Assembly (NCBI RefSeq): GCF_021401125.1
Contig: NZ_JACBFQ010000014.1
Coordinates: 62,001 to 126,000, forward strand
DNA length: 64,000 nucleotides
DNA from: Xanthobacter sp. NM-59
GTDB lineage: Bacteria; Pseudomonadota; Alphaproteobacteria; Rhizobiales; Xanthobacteraceae
Direction: 5' to 3'
Shown here: positions 30,093 through 40,340 of the stretch, in pieces
Layout: each line of letters opens with the position of its first letter
How positions within the stretch are numbered: position 1 is the first letter of the stretch
Position numbers and translations under genes: made by a program
Notes under the pieces: model-generated
The model's input: the letters and a program-made list of their open reading frames with translations, nothing else
Told to the model about the DNA's origin: nothing
Databases searched by the model: none

Positions 30093-30177
30093 TGGTGCCC
30101 AGGAGAGGACTCGAACCTCCACGGCCTTCACCACTGGTACCTGAAACCAGCGCGTCTACCAATTCCGCCACCTGGGC
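30093..30177 (-). tRNA. tRNA-Leu (CAG)
   Basis: The minus strand folds as a class II tRNA of 85 bases including an encoded CCA. The acceptor stem is GCCCAGG with CCTGGGC, and the D loop has GGTAGACGC. The anticodon arm is CTGGT-TTCAGGT-ACCAG, giving anticodon CAG. The variable arm is long, as in leucine tRNAs, and the T arm is GGAGGTTCGAGTCCTCT-like. It reads CTG, the commonest leucine codon in this genome's genes. Confidence 0.96.
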
Positions 30178-30303
30178 CCCTTTGGCCGTGAGGCCGTCGG
30201 GAGGCTTCTGATACGGGGCTGCCCCTCCCCTGTCAACACACCCCGATCTCATTCGGCAAAGATCTTGAGATATCCACAGGACGCATCCGAAACCGGTTTA
30301 ACG

Positions 30304-30327
30304 GGGCGGGCCATGCGCGGCCCGCCC
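30304..30327 (-). terminator. Hairpin after the enoyl-CoA hydratase gene
   Basis: GGGCGGGCC (30304-30312) pairs with GGCCCGCCC (30319-30327) around loop ATGCGC. It lies directly after the stop codon on the minus strand and is followed by CGTTAAAC, a weak T-poor tail. Confidence 0.45.
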
Positions 30328-30334
30328 GCCGGCA

Positions 30335-31105
30335 TCAGCGCTTAAAGTTCGGAGGACGCTTTTCCATGAAGGCCCGCATGCCTTCCTTCTGGTGCTCCAG
30401 CGCGAACATGGCCTGGAACACCCGACGCTCGAAGCGGATGCCCTCCGCAAGCGTGGTCTCGTAGGAGCGATTTACGCTCTCCTTCGCCTGCATGGCGACG
30501 GTCGGAGACATATCGGCAATGGTTTTCGCCACCGCCAGCGCCTCGCTCACCAGCTCCGCGGCAGGGATCACGCGGGACACCAGACCGGCCCGCTCCGCTT
30601 CGGCAGCGCCCATCAGTCTGCCCGTCAGCACCAGCTCCATGGCCTTCGACTTGCCCACGAAGCGCGTGAGCCTCTGCGTTCCGCCGGCACCCGGCATCAC
30701 GCCCAGCTTGATCTCGGGCTGGCCGAACTTGGCCGTGTCGGCCGCCAGGATGAAGTCACACATCATCGCCAGCTCGCAGCCGCCACCCAGCGCGAACCCC
30801 GCCACAGCGGCAATCACCGGCTTACGCACCCGCGACAGACGCTCCCACGACGTGATGAAATCATCGTCATAGCTCTCGGGATAGGTGAGAGCGTGCATCT
30901 CCTTGATGTCCGCCCCGGCCGCGAACGCCTTTTCCGAGCCGGTGATGACGATGCAGCCGATGTCCGCATCCGCCTCAAACGCGTCGAGCACCACGTTGAG
31001 CTCGCCGATGAGGTCGGAGTTCAGCGCGTTCAGCACTTGCGGCCGGTTGAGCCGGATGAGGCCCACGCGCTCGTGCCGCTCCACCAAGATCGTCTCGAAT
31101 GCCAT
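30335..31105 (-). CDS. Enoyl-CoA hydratase
   Basis: A 256-residue crotonase-fold enzyme hydrating trans-2-enoyl-CoA in fatty acid oxidation. It has [23 protein letters not shown] (oxyanion hole), [16 protein letters not shown] with the first catalytic-type Glu, and [20 protein letters not shown] with the second. The C terminus [16 protein letters not shown] is typical of short-chain enoyl-CoA hydratases. It stands alone. Confidence 0.93.
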   Translation of the reverse strand: MAFETILVERHERVGLIRLNRPQVLNALNSDLIGELNVVLDAFEADADIGCIVITGSEKAFAAGADIKEMHALTYPESYDDDFITSWERLSRVRKPVIAAVAGFALGGGCELAMMCDFILAADTAKFGQPEIKLGVMPGAGGTQRLTRFVGKSKAMELVLTGRLMGAAEAERAGLVSRVIPAAELVSEALAVAKTIADMSPTVAMQAKESVNRSYETTLAEGIRFERRVFQAMFALEHQKEGMRAFMEKRPPNFKR

Positions 31106-31264
31106 CCCAATGTCTCCCCATTGCCGCCCGGCCAGCGGACCTTTGCGTCCCCTCTCAAGGCTGCCTAGTGCTCTAGCCCGAGTTCAACGTTTGGGGAATG
31201 GGGGCGGACAAAATAGCAGCGCATTGCCACATCTCGCAGGCGCGCGGCCCGATAAAATCTGCGC

Positions 31265-32146
31265 CTAGCGCTGGCATACTGGGCAATAGAAGGTGGATCG
31301 CCCGCCCTGGACGATCCTCCGAATGGTGCCCTTGCAGTGCAGCGTCGGACACGGCTCCCCCTCCCGGTCATAGACCCGGAAGGCGTGCTGGAAATAGCCC
31401 AGCTGCCCGTCCACCTGCCGATGGTCCCGCAGGGAGGAGCCGCCCGCCTGGATGGCTTCGCGCAACACGTCGCGAATTGCAGTCACCAGCCGCTCGGCCC
31501 GCCGCGTCGGCGCGCCCTCGCGCGTCGCCAGCGTATGCGCGCCGCGGCGCGGTGACAGGCCGGCGCGATGCAGCGCCTCGCACACATAGATGTTGCCGAG
31601 CCCCGCCACCATCTTCTGATCCAGCAGCGCGGATTTCAGGCATGTGTGGCGCCGCACGCATGCCTGCGCCAGATATTGCGCATTGAACTCGTTGCCGAGC
31701 GGTTCGGGCCCCAGGCCCTGCAGCAGGGGATGGCTCTCCAGACGATCATAGGGAACGATCAGGATGGCGCCAAAGCGGCGGGGATCATTGAAGGTCACCG
31801 TTGCGCCGCTGGCCAGGTGCAGCACCACGTGATCGTGCGGCCCGCCCTCCCCACGCGGATGATGGAAAATGCCGGGTGCCCCCTTCATCTTCGCACCATC
31901 GATGCGGATGGAGCCGGACATGCCGAGGTGCATGATCATCACCTCTCCGCCGGAGAGATCCGCCAGGAGATACTTCGCGCGCCGACCGAGAGCCACTACG
32001 CGGCGGCCCGCAAGGCGTTGAGCGAAGTTTTCGGGCAGCGGCCAGCGCAGATCGGGCCGGCGCGCCTCCGCGCTTTCGATCACGGCGCCCTGAAGGACGG
32101 GAATGAGGCCGCGGCGGACGGTTTCCACCTCGGGCAGTTCAGGCAT
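31265..32146 (-). CDS. mutM: Formamidopyrimidine-DNA glycosylase
   Basis: A 293-residue bifunctional glycosylase/AP lyase that removes 8-oxoguanine. The catalytic N-terminal Pro-Glu is in [15 protein letters not shown] conserved lysine is in GRRAKYLL, followed by HLGMSGS, the helix-two-turn-helix ([20 protein letters not shown]) and a C-terminal zinc finger with CPTLHC and FYCPVCQR. Length is slightly above the usual 270 because of an internal loop. Confidence 0.97.
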   Translation of the reverse strand: MPELPEVETVRRGLIPVLQGAVIESAEARRPDLRWPLPENFAQRLAGRRVVALGRRAKYLLADLSGGEVMIMHLGMSGSIRIDGAKMKGAPGIFHHPRGEGGPHDHVVLHLASGATVTFNDPRRFGAILIVPYDRLESHPLLQGLGPEPLGNEFNAQYLAQACVRRHTCLKSALLDQKMVAGLGNIYVCEALHRAGLSPRRGAHTLATREGAPTRRAERLVTAIRDVLREAIQAGGSSLRDHRQVDGQLGYFQHAFRVYDREGEPCPTLHCKGTIRRIVQGGRSTFYCPVCQR

Positions 32147-32237
32147 CTCGTTTCAGCTCGCCAGCATCAGGCCAAGGCCGGGATTCGGTCAGCAACGATG
32201 TAGAATCAGGCAGTCGGACGATTTGCGCAAGATGTAA

Positions 32238-33392
32238 TCATGCATCGGCCCCACCCTCCGGCTGGAGCGGCGTGGTGAACTCCAATTGTTCCAGGCGCAT
32301 GCCCCGTTTGGCGATTTTGTCGGCGGAGACGAGCACCCGGGCGACATCATCGCCCACCTGACCGAAATGGCGGGAGAGCTCCCCTACCCGCTCGCGCAGA
32401 CGGCCCACATCCGCCACCAGCGCGCCGACCTCGGCGCGAATGCGGTCCGCCTCGGCGCGCATACGCGCATCCTTGGCAATCGCCTGCACCAATTGCACGG
32501 CGAGCATGAGCAGCGAAGGGGAAACGAGCACGATGCGCGCCCGGTAGGCCGCCTGCACCACCCCGTCAAAATGCTCCTGGATCTCCCCATAGACCGATTC
32601 CGAGGGCACGAAGATGAGGGCCGTGTCCTGCGTTTCCCCCGGCAGAAGATAGCGTTCCGCCACATCGGTCACGTGCTTCATGAGATCCGCCTTGAGCCGG
32701 GCAGCCGCAGCCTTTCGCGCCTCCGCCGAGGGCGCCTCCCGGAAGGCAGTCACCGATTCAAGGGGAAACTTGGCATCGATGACGAGGGGCCGCGCGTCGC
32801 CCGGAAGGAAGATGACACAATCGGGCCGCCGGCCATTCGAGAGCGTATATTGGAAGGCGAACGTGTCCTTCGGCAGCCCATCACGGATGAGCGCTTCCAT
32901 CCGCGCCTGCCCAAAGGCGCCGCGCGCCTGCTTGTTGGCCAGCGTGTCCCGCAGCGAGACCACCTGCGCGGAGAGGTCGGAAAGGCTGCGCTCCGCCTTT
33001 TCCACCATCACCAGCCGCTCGGCGATGCGGGTCAGCGTCTCGTGGGTCGCGCGCGCGGACGCGGTCATGCTCTCGCCCAGCCGGTACGAGGTCGCGTCCA
33101 GCCGTTCCGAAACCGCCCGCGCCAACTCGCTCTGGCGCTGGGAGAGCACCTCCGCCAGGCTCTGCACCCGCCCCGCCGTCTCGTGCTGGATGCGCGCGAG
33201 GTCGCGCATGCGGCGGTCGAACTCCTGCCCCCGCAGGGCCTCCTCGGCCGCGAGTGCGGCGCGCGCCGCCCCCGAGCGCCACAGCCCCACCACCACCGCC
33301 GCCAGCAGCGCCAGCCCCACCGCCAGCGCGGCAGCCAGGGCCTCTCCCATCAGGACCGGATGGCCGGCAAGGGTGAACAGCACGTCGGACAT
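32238..33392 (-). CDS. rmuC: DNA recombination protein RmuC homologue
   Basis: A 384-residue protein. It has an N-terminal membrane helix (ALAVGLALLAAVVVGLW), then a long coiled coil (about residues 40-150). The nuclease-like RmuC domain has LPKDTFAFQYTLSNGRRPDCVIFLPG, VIDAKFPLE (PD-(D/E)xK type), ALIFVPSESVYGEI and SPSLLMLAVQLVQAI. RmuC is linked to limiting inversion at short inverted repeats, but its mechanism is not well known. The gene is divergent from def. Confidence 0.93.
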   Translation of the reverse strand: MSDVLFTLAGHPVLMGEALAAALAVGLALLAAVVVGLWRSGAARAALAAEEALRGQEFDRRMRDLARIQHETAGRVQSLAEVLSQRQSELARAVSERLDATSYRLGESMTASARATHETLTRIAERLVMVEKAERSLSDLSAQVVSLRDTLANKQARGAFGQARMEALIRDGLPKDTFAFQYTLSNGRRPDCVIFLPGDARPLVIDAKFPLESVTAFREAPSAEARKAAAARLKADLMKHVTDVAERYLLPGETQDTALIFVPSESVYGEIQEHFDGVVQAAYRARIVLVSPSLLMLAVQLVQAIAKDARMRAEADRIRAEVGALVADVGRLRERVGELSRHFGQVGDDVARVLVSADKIAKRGMRLEQLEFTTPLQPEGGADA

Positions 33393-33473
33393 GCGCCTGC
33401 ATAGCCCGATTCGCGCGCGGAACAAAGACGGAACATCTTGACCGCGGGCGCGGCTTCGCTTATTTCCCTTCCA

Positions 33474-33992
33474 ATGACCACGCGACCGATCCTCATCATT
33501 CCCGACCACAAGCTGCGGACCACCTCGGAGGCCGTCGGCAAGATCGATTCCGAGATCAGGAAGCTGGTCGAGGATATGTTCGAGACCATGTATGACGCGC
33601 CGGGCATTGGCCTGGCGGCCATTCAGGTTGGCGTGCAGAAGCGGGTCATCACCATCGACGTCGCGCGCGAGGGCGAGGACAAGAAGCCCGTGGCGCTCAT
33701 CAATCCTGAGATCATCGCGGAATCGGAGGAAACCTCCGTCTACAGCGAAGGCTGCCTCTCCATCCCGGATTATTACGAGGAGGTGGAGCGGCCGGCGCGG
33801 GTGGCGGTGCGGTTCCAGGACATTGACGGCGCGGTGCGGGAGGTGGAGGCGGACGGCCTGTTCGCCACCTGTGTCCAGCACGAGATCGACCACCTCAACG
33901 GCGTGCTCTTCATCGACCACATCTCGAAGCTGAAGCGGGACCGAGTGATGAAGAAGTTCACGAAAGCCTCGCGGCGCGTTGCCGTAAGCTGA
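33474..33992 (+). CDS. def: Peptide deformylase
   Basis: A 172-residue metalloenzyme removing the N-formyl group from nascent proteins. The three family motifs are present: [10 protein letters not shown] (with Gln51), EGCLSIP (metal ligand Cys94) and QHEIDHLNG (His136, Glu137, His140). The ATG at 33474 gives [14 protein letters not shown], the usual start. It is followed by fmt 27 bases on, the standard pairing of formylation and deformylation. Confidence 0.98.
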   Translation: MTTRPILIIPDHKLRTTSEAVGKIDSEIRKLVEDMFETMYDAPGIGLAAIQVGVQKRVITIDVAREGEDKKPVALINPEIIAESEETSVYSEGCLSIPDYYEEVERPARVAVRFQDIDGAVREVEADGLFATCVQHEIDHLNGVLFIDHISKLKRDRVMKKFTKASRRVAVS

Positions 33993-34019
33993 CGCATCGA
34001 CCTCTCTCGGACCGTTTTC

Positions 34020-34943
34020 ATGCGCATCGTCTTCATGGGCACGCCGGATTTTGCAGTGCCCACTCTCACCGAGATCGTCGGTCGCGGCCACGAGGTGGTG
34101 GCCGTCTATACGCGCGCGCCCGCTCCGGCCGGCCGCCGGGGCCTCGACCTGACCCCGTCTCCGGTGCACCGGGTGGCCGACCAGTTTGGCCTCCCCGTGC
34201 TCACCCCCAAATCGCTGCGCTCGGACGAAGCGGCAGAGACCTTCCGCAGCCATCAGGCGGACGTGGCGGTGGTGGTGGCCTATGGCATGATCCTGCCGCC
34301 CGCAATCCTTGAGGCGCCGCGTCTTGGCTGCCTCAATCTTCACGGCTCGCTGCTGCCACGCTGGCGGGGCGCCGCGCCCATCCAGCGCGCCATTATGTCC
34401 GGCGACAAGGAAACCGGCGTCGCCGTGATGCAGATGGAAGCGGGGCTGGATACCGGCCCCGTTGGCCTGGTCGAGCGTCTGCCCATCGGCCCGGACACCA
34501 CCGCCGGCGAGCTGCACGACCGCATGATGCTGGTCGGCGCCGACCTCATGGCGCGCGCACTGTCGGCATTGGAACGGGGCGGACTTGCCTTCACGCCCCA
34601 GCCCGAAGCCGGCGTGACCTATGCGTCCAAAATCGAGAAGGGCGAGACGCGAATCGACTGGTCCCGCCCGGCCCAGGAGGTGCACGACCACATTCGCGGC
34701 CTGTCGCCCTTCCCCGGTGCGTGGTTTCCGCTCGGCACGCCCGAGACGCGGGTGAAGGTGCTGCGGTCCACCTTGGCGGAAGGCAACGGCCTGCCCGGCG
34801 AGGCCCTCGACGATCGGCTCGCCATCGCCTGCGGCAGCGGCGCGGTGCGGCTGCAGGAGCTGCAAAAGGCCGGCAAGCAGCCCATGGCCGCCGACACTTT
34901 TCTACGCGGGAACGCCCTGCCGCCGGGGAGCCGGCTCAACTAG
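34020..34943 (+). CDS. fmt: Methionyl-tRNA formyltransferase
   Basis: A 307-residue enzyme formylating initiator Met-tRNA. It has [16 protein letters not shown], the catalytic region [20 protein letters not shown] (Asn, His, and later Asp in the GLDTGPV segment), and the C-terminal OB-like domain with FPGAWFPL. Its TAG stop is at 34941-34943. Together with the reverse-strand stop of the small broken gene it forms the palindrome CTAG. truA lies downstream, the usual def-fmt-truA order. Confidence 0.98.
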   Translation: MRIVFMGTPDFAVPTLTEIVGRGHEVVAVYTRAPAPAGRRGLDLTPSPVHRVADQFGLPVLTPKSLRSDEAAETFRSHQADVAVVVAYGMILPPAILEAPRLGCLNLHGSLLPRWRGAAPIQRAIMSGDKETGVAVMQMEAGLDTGPVGLVERLPIGPDTTAGELHDRMMLVGADLMARALSALERGGLAFTPQPEAGVTYASKIEKGETRIDWSRPAQEVHDHIRGLSPFPGAWFPLGTPETRVKVLRSTLAEGNGLPGEALDDRLAIACGSGAVRLQELQKAGKQPMAADTFLRGNALPPGSRLN

Positions 34944-35169
34944 AAATTAAATTCCGCTTTGAGGATCTGGAATAGCTCGGCTGCACTCGTTTTGTTGAGC
35001 TGAATCGACTGACTGATTTCCCCGGGTTTTCTCGGGTTCCGCGGCCGCAAGTGTCGATCTGAAGGATTGGGCCATCCGGAGACTGAAAGCTAATAACCTG
35101 GGCATCCACTTCGTCGTGCACGCTGCACCGGCTTCTGTCATGCCTGACAAAATTAGCGATGAGAGCCAT
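34940..35169 (-). pseudogene. Small conserved protein broken by a one-base frameshift
   Basis: Read on the minus strand the gene begins [20 protein letters not shown] and continues through ILQIDTCGRGTRENPGK. It then falls out of frame; in the next frame it resumes as ISQSIQLNKTSAAELFQILK and ends AEFNF with TAG at 34942-34940. One extra A near 35017-35020 (AAA to AAAA in the sense strand) would restore a 76-residue protein. I recognise the pattern LQIDT(Y)G...GK.SQSIQL..xxA..L as a small, uncharacterised family, sometimes mislabelled as methionyl-tRNA formyltransferase. The stretch is poorer in GC than its neighbours. Confidence 0.75.
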
Positions 35170-35201
35170 GTTTGCGAGTCTTCCTAACAACGTGGTGGGA
35201 C

Positions 35202-35939
35202 GTGCCGCGCTATAAGCTGACCATCGAATATGACGGCACGCAGTTCGCCGGCTGGCAGGTGCAGTCCGCGCTCCCTACCGTGCAGGGCGTTCTGATGGAA
35301 GCCTTCCATCGGTTCTGTGGGCAGGAGGTGCAGGTTTCCGGCGCCGGCCGCACGGATGCGGGCGTGCACGCCACCGGCCAGGTCGCCCATGTGGATCTCG
35401 CCCGCGAGTGGCGCACCGACACGGTGCGTGACGCCATGACCGCGCAGCTCCGGCCTCATCCCGTAGCGGTGCTCCATGCGGAGCGGGTGCCTGAGACGTT
35501 CGACGCGCGGTTTTCGGCCACTCGGCGGCACTACCTTTATCGCATCGTCAACCGGCGCCCGGATCTCGCGCTCGATCGAGACCGAGCCTGGCGCATTCCG
35601 CAAAAGCTGGACGCCAGGGCCATGCACGAAGCGGCGCAGCGCCTGTTGGGCAAGCACGATTTCACCACGTTCCGTGCCGCCGAGTGTCAGGCAGCCTCCC
35701 CAGTGAAGACGCTCGACCAGCTGGATGTCAGCCGTTCCGGGGACGAGATTCGGGTCGTCACCTCCGCGCGCTCCTTCCTTCACCATCAGGTGCGCTCAAT
35801 GGTGGGCTCGCTGATGCGAGTCGGCGAAGGCCGCTGGAGCGCTGACGATCTTGAATCAGCTCTACACGCCGCCGACCGCACCCGCTGCGGCCCCATGGCC
35901 CCCGCCTGCGGGCTCTATCTCGCGGCGGTGAGCTATTGA
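35202..35939 (+). CDS. truA: tRNA pseudouridine(38-40) synthase
   Basis: A 245-residue enzyme that modifies the anticodon arm of tRNAs. It begins with a GTG ([21 protein letters not shown]) preceded by GGTGGGA. The catalytic Asp52 is in [15 protein letters not shown], with [10 protein letters not shown] and [14 protein letters not shown] following. An upstream in-frame TTG at 35172 is unlikely. It follows def-fmt but is separated from fmt by the reverse-strand broken gene. Confidence 0.97.
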   Translation: MPRYKLTIEYDGTQFAGWQVQSALPTVQGVLMEAFHRFCGQEVQVSGAGRTDAGVHATGQVAHVDLAREWRTDTVRDAMTAQLRPHPVAVLHAERVPETFDARFSATRRHYLYRIVNRRPDLALDRDRAWRIPQKLDARAMHEAAQRLLGKHDFTTFRAAECQAASPVKTLDQLDVSRSGDEIRVVTSARSFLHHQVRSMVGSLMRVGEGRWSADDLESALHAADRTRCGPMAPACGLYLAAVSY

Positions 35940-36360
35940 GCTGTGTCGTGGCAAGCCCGCCACAGATCGAGAGCATGATGGCGCCCGTAGCCACCTTCGC
36001 CACATTGCCGACCGAAAGGCCCGATACCGCAAATGTGAACGTCGTCCGGCATAAACCGGTCACGACGGTTTCAGGGGCGCGCGGGGGCGACGCGCGCATG
36101 AGCGAAGCCTCGGCCGGCCGGCGCGGCAGCTCCGCCCCACCTGGCAGCGATGGGAGCGGGGAAGGACGGGGATGGCCACAGGCCTTCACTTTCCCCCCGC
36201 CGCGATCCTGCTAAAAGGGGGCTCTTCGGGCGAGGTGGGGACCCGTTCGCGGGAAGAATACGCGTCAATGCAATGGTCTGAAGCATTTTGGCGGTTCATC
36301 GGGCCGCTGGAATGGTCTAGAAGAGCGGCGCCATCCGGCGCGGGACGGAACCTGAACGTG
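35940..36360. other. Leader region upstream of bamD, nothing recognised
   Basis: About 420 bases. Frames that extend bamD upstream (to 36172) or run on the minus strand have no family likeness. Promoters for bamD probably lie here, but none can be pinned down. Confidence 0.4.
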
Positions 36361-37227
36361 ATGACTTTCCTCCACGAAGCGCGGCGCTTGCGCGCGATCG
36401 TCAAGGGCAAGGGCCGGGCTCTCAGCCTTGCCGTGCTGCTGGTGGGCGGCTCCCTGCTCTCCGCTTGCGCCAGCGACAAGGACGATGTGATCCCCCCCGA
36501 CGAGCCGGCCGAGAAGATCTACAATGAAGGCCTGACGCTCCTGCGCAAACAGGAGCCGGAGAAGGCCGCCAAGCGCTTCGAGGACGTGGACCGCACCCAC
36601 CCCTATTCGGAGTGGGCGCGCAAGTCGCTCATCATGAGCACCTATGCCTATTTCGAGGCAGGCAAGTACGACGAGGCGATCGCCTCCGGAAAGCGCTACG
36701 TGTCGCTTTATCCGGGCTCGCAGGACGCGGCGTACGCCCAGTACCTGGTGGCCTCGTCGCTCTACGAGAACATCCCCGACATCACCCGCGATCAGCGCAA
36801 GACCCGCCAGGCCCTCGACGCGCTGGAGGAGGTGGTTCGGAAGTACCCGAACACCGAGTACGCGGCCACGGCGAAGAAGAAGATCGAGGTCGCCCGCGAC
36901 CAGCTGGCCGGCAAGGAGATGCTGATCGGCCGCTACTACCTGGAGCAGCGCAACTATACGGGCGCCATCAACCGCTTCAAGGTTGTGGTTACGCAATACC
37001 AGCGGACGCGACAGGTGGAAGAGGCTCTGTTCCGCCTCACCGAGGCCTATATGGCGCTCGGCGTGGTGAACGAGGCGCAGACCGCCGCCGCCGTTCTGGG
37101 CTATAATTTTCCTGACAGCCAGTGGTATAAGGACGCCTACAAGCTCGTGAAATCCAGCGGCGTCGAGCCGCAGGAGAACAAGGCGTCCTGGATCAGCCAG
37201 GCGTTCAAGAAGATGGGACTCGGCTGA
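36361..37227 (+). CDS. bamD: Outer membrane assembly lipoprotein BamD
   Basis: A 288-residue outer-membrane lipoprotein of the BAM complex that inserts beta-barrel proteins. The signal peptide ends in a lipobox, GSLLSAC, about residue 38. Tetratricopeptide-type repeats follow: KIYNEGLTLLRKQEPEKAAKRFEDVDRTHPYSEWARKS and later GRYYLEQRNYTGAINRFKVVV. The start at 36361 gives a normal lipoprotein leader; the frame is open far upstream. recN begins six bases after its stop, the common alphaproteobacterial order. Confidence 0.95.
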   Translation: MTFLHEARRLRAIVKGKGRALSLAVLLVGGSLLSACASDKDDVIPPDEPAEKIYNEGLTLLRKQEPEKAAKRFEDVDRTHPYSEWARKSLIMSTYAYFEAGKYDEAIASGKRYVSLYPGSQDAAYAQYLVASSLYENIPDITRDQRKTRQALDALEEVVRKYPNTEYAATAKKKIEVARDQLAGKEMLIGRYYLEQRNYTGAINRFKVVVTQYQRTRQVEEALFRLTEAYMALGVVNEAQTAAAVLGYNFPDSQWYKDAYKLVKSSGVEPQENKASWISQAFKKMGLG

Positions 37228-37233
37228 TCACCC

Positions 37234-38931
37234 ATGCTGGCATCGCTCTCGATCCGGGACATCGTCCTCATCGAGAAACTCGATCTCACCCTGTCGGAGG
37301 GCCTCACCGTCCTCACCGGTGAGACGGGAGCGGGTAAATCCATTCTTCTTGATTCGGTCTCCCTCGCCCTCGGCGGGCGGGGAGACGGAACGCTGGTGCG
37401 CCACGGCCAGCCCAACGGCCAGGTGACGCTGGCTTTCGACCTCACGCCCGACCATCCCGCCCACGCGATTCTCACGGCAGCCGACCTGCCGGACGAGGAC
37501 CAGCTCATCATCCGCCGCACCCAGATGGCGGACGGGCGCACCCGCGCCGCCGTGAATGACGCACCGGTGAGCGTGCAGACCCTGCGCCAAATCGGCGCGA
37601 GCCTGGTGGAACTGCACGGCCAGCACGCGGACCGCGCCCTGGTGGATCCCGCCACACACCGCGCGCTGCTTGACGCATATGGCGGCCTTTCGACCGAGGC
37701 CGCCGCTCTCAGCGGGCTGTGGCGGGCCTGGCGTGAGGCGCGCGAGGCCGCGCGGGAAGAGCGCGCGCGCCTGGAAGCGGCGGAAAAGGAAGCGGATTAT
37801 ATTCGCCACGCCGTCGAGGAGCTCACGGAGCTGGGCGCCGAAGCCGGCGAGGAAACCGCGCTGTCCGAGCGGCGCAGCAACATGATGCGCTCCGAAAAAA
37901 TCGCCGCCGACCTCTCCGAGGCGCTGGACGCGGTGGCGGGCGGCTCCTCCCCCATCCCCTCTTTGTCGGCCGCGGTACGGCGGCTGGAGCGCCGCGCGGG
38001 TGAATCGCAGGATGTCATTCGCCCCGCCGTCGAGGCCATCGACCAGGCCCTGGACGCACTGGAGCAGGCGCGCGGGCATCTTGAAACCGCCCTTGCCGAT
38101 GCGGACTTCGAGCCGCGCGAGCTGGAGCGCATCGAGGAACGCTTGTTCGCCCTGCGCGCTGCCGCCCGCAAATTCGCGGTCACGCCCGATGCCCTCCCCG
38201 AGGTGACGCGCCGCTTTTCGACCCAGCTTGAGGACCTCGACCAGTCGGAGGCCCGCCTTGCGCGGCTCGATGCCGCCGCCATCGAGGCTGAACGAAGCTA
38301 TCGCAGCGGGGCGGAGCACCTGTCGCAGGCGCGGGCCGCGGCAGCGCGGGCGCTGGATGAAGCGGTGGGCGCCGAACTTCCGCCGCTCAAGCTGGAGCGG
38401 GCGGAGTTCCTCACCAAGGTGACCAGCGACCCCGGCAATGCGGGACCGGAAGGCCAGGATGCGGTGGAATTCTGGGTGCGCACCAATCCGGGTAGCCGGC
38501 CGGGCCCCATGATGAAGGTGGCGTCCGGCGGTGAGCTCGCCCGCTTCCTGCTGGCGCTGAAAGTGGTGCTGGCCGATCGCGGATCGGCGCCGACGCTCAT
38601 TTTCGATGAGATCGACACCGGGGTTGGCGGGGCCGTTGCCGATGCCATCGGCCAGCGGCTGGCGCGGCTGTCCCAAAAGGTTCAGGTGCTGTGCGTCACG
38701 CACGCACCCCAGGTGGCCGCCCGCGCGCACAATCACCTCCTCATCGCCAAGGATGCGGTCCCGGCGGAGCCAGATGCCCCCGTCGCGCCGGGAGAGGCGC
38801 CGGTCACCACCCGCGTCGCGGCCCTCACACCGAAACTGCGGCGCGAGGAGATCGCCCGCATGCTCGCCGGCGCCACCGTCACCAACGAAGCCCGCGCCGC
38901 CGCCGACCGGCTTCTGAAGGCCGCGCGCTGA
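37234..38931 (+). CDS. recN: DNA repair protein RecN
   Basis: A 565-residue SMC-like ATPase for double-strand-break repair. The N-terminal Walker A is LTGETGAGKSILLDS (about residues 28-42). A coiled-coil middle follows, with KVASGGELARFLLALKVVL (ABC signature), LIFDEIDTGVGGAVADAIG (Walker B) and VLCVTHAPQVAARAHNH (H loop). Length is normal. It directly follows bamD. Confidence 0.97.
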   Translation: MLASLSIRDIVLIEKLDLTLSEGLTVLTGETGAGKSILLDSVSLALGGRGDGTLVRHGQPNGQVTLAFDLTPDHPAHAILTAADLPDEDQLIIRRTQMADGRTRAAVNDAPVSVQTLRQIGASLVELHGQHADRALVDPATHRALLDAYGGLSTEAAALSGLWRAWREAREAAREERARLEAAEKEADYIRHAVEELTELGAEAGEETALSERRSNMMRSEKIAADLSEALDAVAGGSSPIPSLSAAVRRLERRAGESQDVIRPAVEAIDQALDALEQARGHLETALADADFEPRELERIEERLFALRAAARKFAVTPDALPEVTRRFSTQLEDLDQSEARLARLDAAAIEAERSYRSGAEHLSQARAAAARALDEAVGAELPPLKLERAEFLTKVTSDPGNAGPEGQDAVEFWVRTNPGSRPGPMMKVASGGELARFLLALKVVLADRGSAPTLIFDEIDTGVGGAVADAIGQRLARLSQKVQVLCVTHAPQVAARAHNHLLIAKDAVPAEPDAPVAPGEAPVTTRVAALTPKLRREEIARMLAGATVTNEARAAADRLLKAAR

Positions 38932-39806
38932 ACCTTCCAGGCCCGCCGAAGATCGACAGGGCATTCGTTTCCGCGGAAGGGGCTTGGCTGCTCGAGGAAC
39001 CCCCTTCTCAAGCACGCGCGTTCCGGCGAGCGATCCCGGATGCCGCCGGCCGCCCCCGAGAGGCAGCCACAGCGTTTTCGAGTGGCGTGGGAACCAGTAA
39101 GCGCGAATCCAGCTGGTCACACACAAAAGCTGACCGTTTCAGGCTTTCCCGAACACCCAGACGGGTCGCAACGACAGCCGTGGTCACGCGGCTCCGGCAC
39201 CCGCTGAGGCGACCCCTGGGGCCTGTGAGCCAACGCCCGCTGGCTCCAAAGCGGCACCGGAGGGGGCTTAGGCGGGCGTGACGCGCTCGAGCTGTTCCGG
39301 CGTGTTGGCAGCCCATCCGGTGCTCAAGCGAGATGGTTGGGGGAGACGACCGGCTGCGGGCCTTCAGGGACTGGCCGGCATCAAGACCGGCAGGGGGCCC
39401 AGGGGACAGGCGCCGGCCGCCGCCCGTGGAAGGGCGTCTCCGGGCCCGACGGCCTCCGCCCCGCGATTCGGAGCCCCGGCCTGGATACGACAGCGCCTGG
39501 GCATCCCCTGCGAGCGGCCGCGCCGCGCGGGGGGATGCCCCAGCCCTCGGCTCGACAGAAGGCAGCGATTGCGGCCGCGAGGCCTGCGTCAGGCCGAGAC
39601 TGGTCAGCGCCGGTCGCCGGGACCGGCAAGGCGCCTTCAGGCGAGAGCCACAGGTTCCCGCCCGCATCCCGTGGCCCGCCGTTGCCGAGAGCGGTCGAGC
39701 GCAAGGCCATCATAACCAGCGTCGGCAATGAACGCCGGAGCGCCAGGACCCGCATCTGGAAGCCCACCCAGCCGGGGGCAGACACCTGCCCGTTGCCATG
39801 GCCGGC
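38932..39806. other. Long gene-poor stretch after recN
   Basis: Nearly 900 bases with no supported gene. In many relatives ligA follows recN; here it does not. Open frames on both strands are Arg/Pro/Gly-rich and match nothing I know. One minus-strand frame (about 39381-39785) contains ALRSTALGNGGPRDAGGN, which could be a decayed coding remnant; I cannot support it. The stretch may be the scar of a deletion or rearrangement. Confidence 0.45.
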
Positions 39807-40229
39807 TCAGTCCAGATGCGGCTTGCTCTGGCGCAGGCTCTTGATGTTACCGCGGCGCTCCTTGGCGGCCAGACGCCGTTCCTTGGAGCCAAGGGTCGGC
39901 CGGGTTGGGCGGCGCGGGGGCGCGACGACCGTGGCCGAGCGGATCAGCTCCACCAGTCGCTCGATGGCATCTTCCCGATTGCGCTCCTGCGTGCGGAAGC
40001 GCTGGGCCTGGATGACGATGACCCCATCCTGCGTCAGCCGCCGGCCGGCGAGACGCGCCAGCCGTTCCTTCACGCCGTGGGGAAGATCTGGCGAGCGCGC
40101 CATATGGAAGCGCAGCTGCACCGCGCTCGACACCTTGTTCACATTCTGCCCGCCGGGCCCGGAGGCCCTGATGTAGGCGAACTCGATGTCGTCCTCGGAG
40201 ATGGCGAGGCGCTGGGTAATCTCGATCAT
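39807..40229 (-). CDS. arfB: Alternative ribosome-rescue factor ArfB
   Basis: A 140-residue peptidyl-tRNA hydrolase with release-factor fold. The catalytic GGQ is at residues 26-28 in RASGPGGQNVNKVSSAV. The C-terminal basic tail (LGSKERRLAAKERRGNIKSLR) is the part that enters the empty mRNA channel of stalled ribosomes. The ATG at 40229 (MIEITQRLAI) fits the family. Confidence 0.95.
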   Translation of the reverse strand: MIEITQRLAISEDDIEFAYIRASGPGGQNVNKVSSAVQLRFHMARSPDLPHGVKERLARLAGRRLTQDGVIVIQAQRFRTQERNREDAIERLVELIRSATVVAPPRRPTRPTLGSKERRLAAKERRGNIKSLRQSKPHLD

Positions 40230-40340
40230 GGCGGGTCCGCAGGGTGACCGCCCCCTATAGCGCCGATGCCGCGCAAGAGCCACGCCCCGGCGCCGCGCGA
40301 GGGCGCGGGACCCAGGCCCCGGCTCGCGCGCCAGCGGCGG

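Noticed and set aside
34936-35190. An intact 84-residue protein in the gap between fmt and truA
   Set aside because: Only its first two thirds are family-like; the rest is out of frame, so I treat it as a frameshifted gene.
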